Source: GCA-2697345 sp002697345 (GTDB taxonomy: Bacteria; Pseudomonadota; Alphaproteobacteria; Rhodobacterales; Rhodobacteraceae). Taken from it: a stretch of DNA of 64,000 bases. A program made the position numbers and the translations under genes. Position 1 is the stretch's first letter, and each line of letters begins with the position of its first letter. The notes under the pieces are model-generated. The model saw only the letters and a list, made by a program, of their open reading frames with translations, ran no database searches and was not told the DNA's origin. The stretch is from the NCBI GenBank assembly GCA_943787605.1, contig CALSNB010000003.1, positions 1 to 64,000 on the forward strand, read 5' to 3'. Positions 43,252 to 51,905 of this stretch are shown here, piece by piece.

Positions 43252-44004
43252 TTATTTAGTACTTTTCCAACTATTCAGAGCTTCTCCAAAAGCTGAAAAT
43301 AAAACCTGTGAGGTTGGATCCTCATTAGCACGATATTCTGGATGCCACTGAACAGATAATGTGAAACCTGGAGCATCTTTTATAAACATAGCTTCTGGCG
43401 TTTTATCACCAGAATACCCATCAATACATACCCTTAAACCGGGCTGTTTAATACCCTGCCCATGAAGAGAGTTTGTGTATACTCTGTTTGTGCCAAGTAA
43501 CTTATGAAATGGGCCACCATCTGTAAATGTTACTTCATGGCGATGGGCAAACTTTTCTTCTATTGTCCCATCAGGTGGCATACGATGATTCATCCTTCCA
43601 GGCAGATCCCTAATCTCTGGGTAGAGTGAACCTCCCATAGCAACATTTACCTCTTGAAACCCTCTACAAATACCAAAAATAGGCTGACCCCTTTCTACGC
43701 ATGCTCTAACTAAAGGCAAGGCTATCGAGTCTCTTTCTCTATCAAAAACGCCATGTGCTTCCGTTTCAGGTTCTCCATACTCTTCAGGGTGCACATTTGG
43801 TCTACCCCCAGTTAACAAAAAACCATCACAAACTGCTAACAATTCGTTAACTTCTAATAATGCAGGGTTGGCCGGAAAAATCAGAGGGACTGCACCAGAA
43901 GCAATCGAAATTGCTTCTGAATTCATCTTACCACTACCATCAACTTCATATTGGTTGTTCACGACAGCTGTATTGCCGATTATCCCAACTATTGGTCGGG
44001 CCAT
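43252..44004 (-). CDS. Class I glutamine amidotransferase-like hydrolase (PuuD family)
   Basis: About 250 residues of the gamma-glutamyl-GABA hydrolase family. The nucleophile Cys is in IFGICRGFQEVNVAMGGSLYPE, and the His-Glu pair is in LSVQWHPEYRAN. It acts alone rather than as a synthase subunit and typically removes gamma-glutamyl groups from polyamine-derived compounds. The ATG at 44004 gives the usual RPIVGIIG start and has GGGG upstream; a TTG at 44019 is in frame but unlikely. No other Puu gene is nearby. Confidence 0.88.
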   Translation of the reverse strand: MARPIVGIIGNTAVVNNQYEVDGSGKMNSEAISIASGAVPLIFPANPALLEVNELLAVCDGFLLTGGRPNVHPEEYGEPETEAHGVFDRERDSIALPLVRACVERGQPIFGICRGFQEVNVAMGGSLYPEIRDLPGRMNHRMPPDGTIEEKFAHRHEVTFTDGGPFHKLLGTNRVYTNSLHGQGIKQPGLRVCIDGYSGDKTPEAMFIKDAPGFTLSVQWHPEYRANEDPTSQVLFSAFGEALNSWKSTK

Positions 44005-44109
44005 TAACTTATTCCCCAAAAAATTTATCTACACCCATAAAAGATATTTATACTATTTATACAACATAAAATTAAATATATTTATAAATGTCTATTTAAA
44101 AATTAATCC

Positions 44110-44538
44110 TCACATGTCTCCAGACAGTCCAGCAGAATTTACACCATGCATTGCTACGATCGCATCATTATCAGAACTATCTCCAGTAACTCCTACCGCT
44201 CCAATCACTCTTTCACTTTTATTTTTAATTAAGACCCCTCCTGGAACGGGAATCACATTACCACGAAATAAACCATTTACAGCACTCATAAAGTACTGTT
44301 GTGCTTCTGCTCTAGCCATTTGAGCGGTTCCAGACATACCTAACATTATTGAACCGTATGCCTTTCCTCTGGCAATATCAAAACGTCCAGGGCTCGCATA
44401 ATTTTCTCTTTCAAAAGCTATTACATGACCACCAGAATCTAATACTACCACTGACAAAGGTTTAAGATTTAACTCTCTGCCCTTCTTTATAGAATTACGA
44501 AGAATAGTTCTTGCTTTATTAAGTGTTAATTCTACCAT
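44110..44538 (-). CDS. GlcG/HbpS-family protein (DUF336)
   Basis: A 142-residue alpha-beta protein of the GlcG/PduO-C/HbpS family. The layout is LTLNKARTILRNSIKKGRELNLKPLSVVVLDSGGHVIAFER, then FPVPGGVLI-type sequence VIPVPGGVLIKNK, and VIGAVGVTGDSSDNDA. Members bind haem or corrinoid or occur with glycolate oxidation genes, but the role is not settled. It lies upstream of the amidotransferase/aldolase pair after a 105-base spacer. The 195 bases upstream (44539-44733) show no gene. Confidence 0.88.
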   Translation of the reverse strand: MVELTLNKARTILRNSIKKGRELNLKPLSVVVLDSGGHVIAFERENYASPGRFDIARGKAYGSIMLGMSGTAQMARAEAQQYFMSAVNGLFRGNVIPVPGGVLIKNKSERVIGAVGVTGDSSDNDAIVAMHGVNSAGLSGDM

Positions 44539-44733
44539 TTATTATCCTTTTTTTATAATTTATTAAAATATTACCTATATAAACGTAAAGTGAGTTTTTA
44601 CTTCAAGCCTCTTTAAAAATATATTTACTTAAAAAAACAAACTCATTTTGACACTTACTATGAGCCCAAAAACCTCATAAAACAATTGCAAAGATAAACC
44701 GAATAGGTATTTTACCGCATTAGGAATAACAGT

Positions 44734-47280
44734 ATGCCGACACAACAAAACAAAGTGGTCTACTTAAAAAATTATGAACCACCAGCATTTTTAATTGACA
44801 GTGTTAAGCTAACATTCAAACTTTCTCCCTCAAAAACAAGAGTAACAAGTGAAATTAGATTTAAACCGAATTCCGAATCGTCAACTAAGGTTTTTTCCCT
44901 TATGGGGGAGGACTTATCACTTATTTGGGCTAAGGTAGATGGAATCCTAGCATCGCCTACTAAAACGAAAAATGGCTTGACCTGCAAAGTCCCCGAAGAA
45001 CCCTTTGTTTGGGAATCGGAAGTAGAAATTCAACCTGATACAAACACGCGTCTGGAAGGCTTATATATATCTAATGGTATGTACACCACGCAATGTGAGG
45101 CAGAAGGCTTCAGACGAATAACTTACTACCCTGACCGACCAGATGTCTTAGCAAAATTCCAAGTTCGAATTGAAAGTACAGAACCCATTTTACTTTCGAA
45201 TGGTAACTTAATCGACTCTGGTCCAGGCTTTGCAGAATGGTATGATCCTTGGCCAAAACCATCATATTTATTCGCTTTAGTCGCCGGAACTTTAGTAAAA
45301 TATTCAGATCACTACAAAAGTAGATCCGGTCTCAATGTTGATTTGAATATATGGGTAAGGTCTGGAGATGAAGATAAATGCGACTTTGCTATGAACGCAT
45401 TAAAAAAAGCTATGAAATGGGATGAAGTTACTTACGAAAGAGAGTATGACCTTAATCTCTTTAATATAGTTGCAGTAGATGATTTCAACATGGGGGCAAT
45501 GGAAAATAAAGGTCTAAATATTTTTAACTCCTCAGCAGTTTTGGCGTCACCAGAAACTTCTACCGATCAAAACTACGAACGTATCGAGTCAATCATCGCT
45601 CATGAATACTTCCACAACTGGACAGGGAATAGGGTTACTTGTCGAGACTGGTTTCAATTATGTCTAAAAGAAGGTTTAACAGTGTTTCGTGACCAACAGT
45701 TTACTTCAGATATTAGATCAGAGTCAGTCAAACGTATTAATGATGTATTAGATCTAAGGGCGATACAATTCAGGGAAGATGGCGGCCCTCTAGCCCATCC
45801 TGTTCGTCCTGAAAGCTATATTGAGATTAATAATTTTTACACTTCTACCATTTATGAAAAAGGTGCTGAAATAATAAGAATGCTTCAACTTCTTGTCGGT
45901 AAAGAAAATTATTACAAGGCTGTTAATTTATATTTTTCACGACATGACGGTGAAGCATGCACAGTCGAAGACTGGTTACGATGTTTTGAAGACATAACTA
46001 AGCGTGATCTAACTCAATTTAAACTGTGGTATCTTAAACCCGGCACTCCAGAAATCAAAGTAGAAGAAAAATTTCACTCAGGGTGTTATACGCTAAAACT
46101 TACACAACAAAGCTCCAATACAAGCTGTTCAGTTATAAACCCAATGCTGTTGCCAGTTGCTATAGGACTTCTAGACACGAATGGTAAAGAAATTTTATCC
46201 ACTACAGTTTTAGAGCTATATAAAACAACTCAACAATTTGAGTTCAAAGATTTAGACTCAAAACCCATAGTTTCATTACTTCGAGGGTTTTCTGCTCCAG
46301 TAAAACTGAATCATAAGAGACCAGACAAAGAGTATGCGTTACTTATAAAAAATGATACCGATCCTTTTAATAGATGGGAAGCAAGTAGGTTCCTAAGTCA
46401 AAAAGTACTATTATCAGCAACTGGGTCGTCCGAAGAAATAGAGACAATCTACCTTGATGCAATAAAGGATATTGTAACTAATAATAGTATTGAACCGGCA
46501 TTAAAGTCTTTAATGCTTAAGCTACCTACTCAAGGCGAATTAGCAAAAGAGATTCTTTTAATTGGTGAATCTCCCGATCCACTTAAAATTTATTTATCCA
46601 TAAAAGAGCTGGAGCGCCTACTGGCTCTAAAGTTAGAACCCTACTTATCAAAGCTCTATTCAAATAACTTTGTAACTGGAAACTACAAATCTAATGCAAG
46701 AGATGACGGCAAAAGAGCACTACGAGCCATAATATTAAAACTTATAACGAAAATAGATTCTGGTGTCACAGCTACCAAACAGTTTAAAAACTCTAGCACA
46801 ATGCAAGAGCAGTTAGGGGCCCTAGGCTGTTTAATTGAATGTAATCAGGGTGAAAAAGAGATTATTAGTTTTTTTAACCAGTGGTCAGGTGAAAGATTGG
46901 TCATGGATAAATGGTTTGCAATTCAAGTCCTAAAAAGTAGCCCAGAAAAAGCTCTTGAAAAGGTCAAAACATTAACAGAACATAAGTTATTTGATATGAC
47001 TAACCCTAATAGGTTTAGAGCAATTTTTGGATCACTTACGGCGAACTCTGTCGCTTTTCATCAATTATCAGGTCACGGCTATGAGCTCCTCGCAAACTGG
47101 ATAATTAAACTAGATCAAATAAACCCTCAAACAGCAGCACGTATGAGTACTGCCTTTGACACTTGGAAGATTTATGACACAAAAAGGAAAAACCTAATAA
47201 AAACCCAGTTAAATCGAATACAAAATCAAGCGAACTTAAGTAAAGACACAAGTGAAATTATAGAACGCATTCTAATGTGA
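44734..47280 (+). CDS. pepN: Aminopeptidase N
   Basis: An 848-residue M1 zinc aminopeptidase. The exopeptidase motif GAMENKGLNIFN and the zinc motif HEYFHNWTGNRV with downstream Glu in CLKEGLTVFRDQQF are intact. The N-terminal beta-saddle, the thermolysin-like domain and the helical C-terminus (from about residue 540) match the E. coli PepN type, slightly shorter. It is cytoplasmic, without a signal peptide, and releases amino-terminal residues from peptides. It is monocistronic or joined to the next SDR gene. Confidence 0.95.
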   Translation: MPTQQNKVVYLKNYEPPAFLIDSVKLTFKLSPSKTRVTSEIRFKPNSESSTKVFSLMGEDLSLIWAKVDGILASPTKTKNGLTCKVPEEPFVWESEVEIQPDTNTRLEGLYISNGMYTTQCEAEGFRRITYYPDRPDVLAKFQVRIESTEPILLSNGNLIDSGPGFAEWYDPWPKPSYLFALVAGTLVKYSDHYKSRSGLNVDLNIWVRSGDEDKCDFAMNALKKAMKWDEVTYEREYDLNLFNIVAVDDFNMGAMENKGLNIFNSSAVLASPETSTDQNYERIESIIAHEYFHNWTGNRVTCRDWFQLCLKEGLTVFRDQQFTSDIRSESVKRINDVLDLRAIQFREDGGPLAHPVRPESYIEINNFYTSTIYEKGAEIIRMLQLLVGKENYYKAVNLYFSRHDGEACTVEDWLRCFEDITKRDLTQFKLWYLKPGTPEIKVEEKFHSGCYTLKLTQQSSNTSCSVINPMLLPVAIGLLDTNGKEILSTTVLELYKTTQQFEFKDLDSKPIVSLLRGFSAPVKLNHKRPDKEYALLIKNDTDPFNRWEASRFLSQKVLLSATGSSEEIETIYLDAIKDIVTNNSIEPALKSLMLKLPTQGELAKEILLIGESPDPLKIYLSIKELERLLALKLEPYLSKLYSNNFVTGNYKSNARDDGKRALRAIILKLITKIDSGVTATKQFKNSSTMQEQLGALGCLIECNQGEKEIISFFNQWSGERLVMDKWFAIQVLKSSPEKALEKVKTLTEHKLFDMTNPNRFRAIFGSLTANSVAFHQLSGHGYELLANWIIKLDQINPQTAARMSTAFDTWKIYDTKRKNLIKTQLNRIQNQANLSKDTSEIIERILM

Positions 47281-47325
47281 TCTTTTGTGATCTTTGTTAT
47301 TACTTCAAGAAAGGGAATTTTGAAA

Positions 47326-48075
47326 ATGGACAAAAAAAACATCTTGATAACGGGTGCAAGCTCTGGAATTGGCGCCGCATGCGCACTGCTTGCGGCAGAA
47401 AGAGGCTGCAACTTAGCAATTCATTATCATTTAAATAGTGATGGTATAAAACTTGTAAAGAAAAAGTGTACAGAAATAGGTATTTCAGTTCAAGTATTAC
47501 AAGGTGATCTGTCAGACCATAACGATATAAATAGAATATTTAGTACATTAGATAATTGTTCGTTCAGAATTGACGCCTTAATTAACAATGCTGGCATTGT
47601 AGATAAAACTGCGCGATTAGATGAGATGAGTTTCGAACGCTTAAACCGTATGTTTGGAGTTAATCTAATTGGACCTATATTAGTTGCAAAAGAGACTGTA
47701 TTAAGAATGTCTACAAGGTATGGAGGAGCTGGTGGAGCAATAGTGAACGTATCTTCTGTAGCAGCCAGACTTGGATCAGGAAATCAATGGGTGGATTACG
47801 CTGCCTCAAAGGCAGCTTTAGATATTGTCACCAAAGGCTTAAGTGATGAGGTAGCCAATGAGGGTATCCGTGTAAATGGTGTACGTCCCGGAATAATTGA
47901 TACCGAGATACATGCTAAAGGGGGGGCTCCTAACAGAGCAATAGAGTCGGCACCACTAGTCCCAATTAAGCGTGCGGGAACAGCAAAAGAGGTAGCCGAG
48001 GCTATTCTTTTTTTACTTTCGGATGAGGCTAGCTATATCACTGGTACCAACTTAGATATCTCTGGAGGGAGATAG
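47326..48075 (+). CDS. Short-chain dehydrogenase/reductase
   Basis: About 249 residues with ITGASSGIG at the start, LINNAGIVDKTA, catalytic Ser in NVSSVAARLGS and the DYAASKAAL Tyr-Lys pair. The end YITGTNLDISGGR is standard. It resembles glucose-1-dehydrogenase or 3-oxoacyl reductase-type SDRs. The ATG at 47326 is preferred for the AAAGGGAA site; the frame opens earlier at 47287, seven bases after the pepN stop. It is distinct from the SDR at 18308, with which it shares only family motifs. Confidence 0.88.
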   Translation: MDKKNILITGASSGIGAACALLAAERGCNLAIHYHLNSDGIKLVKKKCTEIGISVQVLQGDLSDHNDINRIFSTLDNCSFRIDALINNAGIVDKTARLDEMSFERLNRMFGVNLIGPILVAKETVLRMSTRYGGAGGAIVNVSSVAARLGSGNQWVDYAASKAALDIVTKGLSDEVANEGIRVNGVRPGIIDTEIHAKGGAPNRAIESAPLVPIKRAGTAKEVAEAILFLLSDEASYITGTNLDISGGR

Positions 48076-48213
48076 GATAAATATCATTTGTACATTTTGA
48101 ATTCTTAAAATTAATTGCACAAAACTCTTACCTGCCCTAAACTAAAATGTAGGTTTAATTCGCTACCTTTATTAATAATAACTCATAATCATCTGAACAA
48201 AGGAATTCCATTA

Positions 48214-49728
48214 ATGCTTGATTTAACATACGAAGCCCCTGAACCAACCACTATTTCTGGGGCTAAGTATGATTGGGAAGTTGTAATTGGTTTAGAAGTT
48301 CACGCCCAAGTTGCATCTAAGGCAAAATTATTCTCAGGAGCTTCGACACTTTTTGGAGCTGAACCAAATTCTAACGTGGCCTTCGTAGATGCCGGAATGC
48401 CTGGAATGCTGCCTGTTATTAATGTAGAGTGTATTTCACAAGCAGTTAAAACGGGATTAGGTTTAAATGCTCAGATAAATTTGTACTCTGCATTTGACAG
48501 AAAAAACTATTTTTATCCAGATTTACCTCAGGGATATCAAATCAGTCAACTCTATCATCCGATCGTAGGTCAAGGCGAGGTACTAGTTAATTTAGAGCCT
48601 GGAGTAGCAAAAATAGTGCGTATTGAACGCATTCACCTTGAACAAGACGCAGGTAAATCGATTCATGATATGGATCCCAATACATCATTTGTTGATCTAA
48701 ACCGCACTGGCGTCGCACTAATGGAAATTGTTAGTAAACCCGACATTCGAAGTGCCGAAGAAGCAACAGCATATATCTCAAAGCTCAGACAAATTATGCG
48801 TTATTTAGGAACCTGCGACGGAAATATGCAAAGTGGTAATTTGCGTGCTGATGTTAATATATCAGTTTGTAAGCCAGGGGATTATGAAAAATATCAAACA
48901 TCCCAAGATTTTTCTTATCTTGGTACACGTTGTGAGATAAAAAATATGAATTCTCTTAAGTTTATTCAGCAAGCAATTGATACTGAAGCACGCAGACAAA
49001 TTGGAATTTTAGAAGCAGGAGGAACTATCTCTCAAGAAACGAGATTATATGATCCAGACAAAGGCGAAACACGGCCAATGCGTTCAAAAGAAGAAGCTCA
49101 TGATTATAGGTACTTTCCATGTCCTGATTTACTACCACTAAACTTAAAACAAGAGTGGGTTGATAATATATCCTCAAACTTAATAGAACTCCCTGACCAA
49201 AAGCGATTGCGCTTCGCTAATGAATACATGTTGAGTGATTATGATGCAGGGGTTTTAACAGCGGACCTAGAGACCAGCAAATACTTTGAAGCAGTCGCAA
49301 AAGGAAGAGATCAGAAACTTTCTGCTAATTGGGTCATTAACGAGTTATTTGGCAGATTAAAAAGAGATACTGATAAAAGTATTACTGATAGCCCAATAAC
49401 ACATAGTCAGCTTGGAGAAATAATTGACTTAATCACTAGTTCAGAGATATCTGGAAAAATAGCTAAAGACTTATTCGAAATAGTATATACTGAGGGTGGT
49501 AGTCCAAGTGAAATTGTTGATAAAAGAGGGATGCGGCAAGTTTCAAATGCCGCAGAGATAGAAAGTGCCTTAGATATAATAATAAGAGAGAATCCAGATC
49601 AAGTCACAAAAGCAAAAGCAAATCCAAAGCTTGCGGGTTGGTTTGTTGGGCAAGTGATGAAATCGACTGGAGGCAAGGCTAACCCAAAGTTAGTAAACGA
49701 GTTAGTTCAAAAAAAGTTGGTGACCTAA
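48214..49728 (+). CDS. gatB: Aspartyl/glutamyl-tRNA amidotransferase subunit B
   Basis: About 504 residues of GatB, which with GatA and GatC converts Glu-tRNA-Gln and Asp-tRNA-Asn to the correct amides. The core starts at WEVVIGLEVHAQVASKAKLFSGAS; further blocks are RKNYFYPDLPQGYQISQ, EIVSKPDIRSAEEA and LRADVNIS. The Yqey-like tail domain ends MKSTGGKANPKLVNELVQKKL. The ATG at 48214 has AAAGGAA ahead; the frame extends to 48115 but that leader is not conserved-looking. GatA and GatC are not in the window. Confidence 0.95.
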   Translation: MLDLTYEAPEPTTISGAKYDWEVVIGLEVHAQVASKAKLFSGASTLFGAEPNSNVAFVDAGMPGMLPVINVECISQAVKTGLGLNAQINLYSAFDRKNYFYPDLPQGYQISQLYHPIVGQGEVLVNLEPGVAKIVRIERIHLEQDAGKSIHDMDPNTSFVDLNRTGVALMEIVSKPDIRSAEEATAYISKLRQIMRYLGTCDGNMQSGNLRADVNISVCKPGDYEKYQTSQDFSYLGTRCEIKNMNSLKFIQQAIDTEARRQIGILEAGGTISQETRLYDPDKGETRPMRSKEEAHDYRYFPCPDLLPLNLKQEWVDNISSNLIELPDQKRLRFANEYMLSDYDAGVLTADLETSKYFEAVAKGRDQKLSANWVINELFGRLKRDTDKSITDSPITHSQLGEIIDLITSSEISGKIAKDLFEIVYTEGGSPSEIVDKRGMRQVSNAAEIESALDIIIRENPDQVTKAKANPKLAGWFVGQVMKSTGGKANPKLVNELVQKKLVT

Positions 49729-49757
49729 TAGAGTTTTCTAAACAATGTTATTTAAAA

Positions 49758-50015
49758 TTAAATCGATATTTTTAAGGCTAATGCGTGAATTTTTGATATA
49801 ATATCAGGACCAAGAGCCGAATGAACTAACCGATGCCTCTCAAGCCTAGTTTTTTTTAAAAAATGGATAGATGCGATTTCTATGTTGAAATGGCTTTCAC
49901 CACCTTCACGAAAACCAGCATGCCCTCTATGACTGTCACTATCATCTACAACAGATAAAAAGCTTGGATTAAACTTATCACGAAGTTTTTTTTCAATTAA
50001 TTTAGTTATTTTCAT
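49758..50015 (-). CDS. bolA: BolA-family protein
   Basis: An 85-residue BolA protein, usually working with monothiol glutaredoxins in Fe-S metabolism. The hallmark is SVVDDSDSHRGHAGFREGGESHFNIEIAS, holding the conserved His; RLERHRLVHSAL is the second conserved helix. It is divergent from the J-domain gene, the normal arrangement in Alphaproteobacteria. There are 75 bases between the two starts. Confidence 0.94.
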   Translation of the reverse strand: MKITKLIEKKLRDKFNPSFLSVVDDSDSHRGHAGFREGGESHFNIEIASIHFLKKTRLERHRLVHSALGPDIISKIHALALKISI

Positions 50016-50090
50016 CTTTTACCTATCTTTGCTCTTCAATTATCTGAAGAAAACACTACACTCTCTTTTCCCACTCGGAAAGGTAAGTAA

Positions 50091-50732
50091 ATGGCAAACC
50101 AGACAAAATTCGATCCATTCGGCTTTGACATATCAGTTTCTACTGATAAAAAAAGGAGAGCAAAGGGCCGCAGAGGAATGTCGGGTATTGTTGAGACTTC
50201 TCAGCGAAATTGTTCTGTTCCCAATTGTTCTGACGCTGGCAAGTATAGAGCCCCGAAGTCTCCTGACATTCTAGATGAATTTTATTGGTTCTGCAAAGAT
50301 CATATACGTGAGTACAATCTAAAGTGGAATTTTTTTGAAACCCATACTCAAGAAGAAATGGAACGGCAAATGAACTCTGATAGGGTGTGGGAACGTCCAA
50401 CCACACCTCTAAAAATGGGAGTAGAGCAACGTGCGTGGTCTCGCCTGGGTGTTGATGATCCTATGGCCGTCCTTGGTACTAATGCCACTCAAAACCCAGG
50501 TAGGACCTCAGGTGATTTAAGTAGAAAATTACCTCCAGCAGAGAGACAGGCTATTGAAATTTTAAATGGTAAATCGAACATGGGTAAACAACAATTGAGG
50601 GCACTATACAAAGGCCTAATAAAAGATCTTCACCCTGATATGAATGGAGGAAATCGTTCAGATGAAGATCAACTTCAGAAAGTGGTGTGGGCATGGGATC
50701 AAATAAAAGATAGCAGGCGTTTTTCTGATTAA
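50091..50732 (+). CDS. J-domain protein (DnaJ-like co-chaperone)
   Basis: A 213-residue protein with a C-terminal J domain (about residues 145-213) carrying the HPD tripeptide in LIKDLHPDMNGG. The N-terminal part has CSVPNCSDAGKYRAP and WFCKDHIREYNLKWNFFE, a probable metal-binding module. It lacks the G/F-rich and zinc domains of DnaJ. It stands between bolA and cobS, a conserved place in Rhodobacterales and relatives. It probably delivers clients to DnaK. Confidence 0.9.
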   Translation: MANQTKFDPFGFDISVSTDKKRRAKGRRGMSGIVETSQRNCSVPNCSDAGKYRAPKSPDILDEFYWFCKDHIREYNLKWNFFETHTQEEMERQMNSDRVWERPTTPLKMGVEQRAWSRLGVDDPMAVLGTNATQNPGRTSGDLSRKLPPAERQAIEILNGKSNMGKQQLRALYKGLIKDLHPDMNGGNRSDEDQLQKVVWAWDQIKDSRRFSD

Positions 50733-50918
50733 TTAAAATATTATTTTGGAGTACTATTATCTTGGAAAGTATTTTTTTTAAATGTTAATATAATAAAAAG
50801 GCTCATAAAGAAAAAATGTCATAAGTTATTATTTAAATTATTAAGCTTACTCTTGCCCTTACCATTAATTTATTGCATTTCAAGGTAAAACCCCATTTTT
50901 CATGATAAAGGAAAAAAA

Positions 50919-51905
50919 ATGGCCGATGGAAGTATTGATTTAAATTCAAAACCTACAAAAGAAATTGACGTAAGCAAAGTCTTCGGGTTTGAGAGTAGTA
51001 TGAAAGTTACTGCATTCTCGGAAAGATCAGAACGAGTGCCTGATATTGATTCAACTTACAAGTTTGATCCAGATACTACCTCAGCCATTTTAGCTGGCTT
51101 TATTCATAACCGTAGGGTTATGATACAAGGATATCATGGGACAGGAAAATCGACCCACATCGAGCAAGTAGCTGCAAGGTTAAACTGGTCATGTGTACGG
51201 GTAAATCTAGATAGTCATATCAGCCGTATCGACTTAATTGGAAAAGATGCAATCAAACTCAAGGAAGGTGTACAGGTAACTGAATTCCAGGAGGGTATAC
51301 TGCCTTGGGCTCTTCGCAACCCAACTGCTATAGTTTTTGATGAGTATGATGCAGGTAGGCCCGATGTTATGTTTGTTATTCAAAGGGTTCTAGAAACTGA
51401 TGGAAAATTAACTTTACTTGATCAAAATAAAGTTATTAGCCCTCATAAATATTTTAGACTTTTCTCAACAGCAAACACCGTCGGGCTAGGTGATACAACT
51501 GGGCTTTACCACGGGACACAACAAATAAACCAAGGCCAAATGGATCGTTGGTCTTTAGTAGCAACTCTGAACTACCTAGGACACGACGTTGAGTGTCAGA
51601 TTGTTACATCTAAAGCAGCTAACTATGATAATCCAAGAGGACAGAAAATAGTTTCACAGATGGTTACTGTTGCTGATTTAACTAGGACAGCTTTTATGAA
51701 TGGCGACCTCTCCACTGTAATGTCACCAAGAACGGTTATTGCTTGGGCGCATAATGCAACAATTTTTGGTGATGTGGGATACGCTTTTAGAACATCATTT
51801 CTTAATAAATGCGATGAGCTTGAGCGTGAAATAGTTGCTGAGTTTTATCAGAGATGTTTTGATGAGGAACTGCCAGAAAGTGCAGCTTCTGTGAGTCTTG
51901 GTTAA
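50919..51905 (+). CDS. cobS: Cobaltochelatase subunit CobS
   Basis: A 328-residue MoxR-related AAA+ ATPase of the aerobic cobalamin pathway. Walker A is GYHGTGKST, Walker B is AIVFDEYDAG, and sensor 1 is LFSTANTVGLGDTTGLYHG. With CobT it forms the ATPase motor that drives CobN to insert cobalt into hydrogenobyrinate a,c-diamide. The last eight bases overlap cobT. CobN is absent from the window. The 186-base gap upstream (50733-50918) holds no gene. Confidence 0.94.
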   Translation: MADGSIDLNSKPTKEIDVSKVFGFESSMKVTAFSERSERVPDIDSTYKFDPDTTSAILAGFIHNRRVMIQGYHGTGKSTHIEQVAARLNWSCVRVNLDSHISRIDLIGKDAIKLKEGVQVTEFQEGILPWALRNPTAIVFDEYDAGRPDVMFVIQRVLETDGKLTLLDQNKVISPHKYFRLFSTANTVGLGDTTGLYHGTQQINQGQMDRWSLVATLNYLGHDVECQIVTSKAANYDNPRGQKIVSQMVTVADLTRTAFMNGDLSTVMSPRTVIAWAHNATIFGDVGYAFRTSFLNKCDELEREIVAEFYQRCFDEELPESAASVSLG

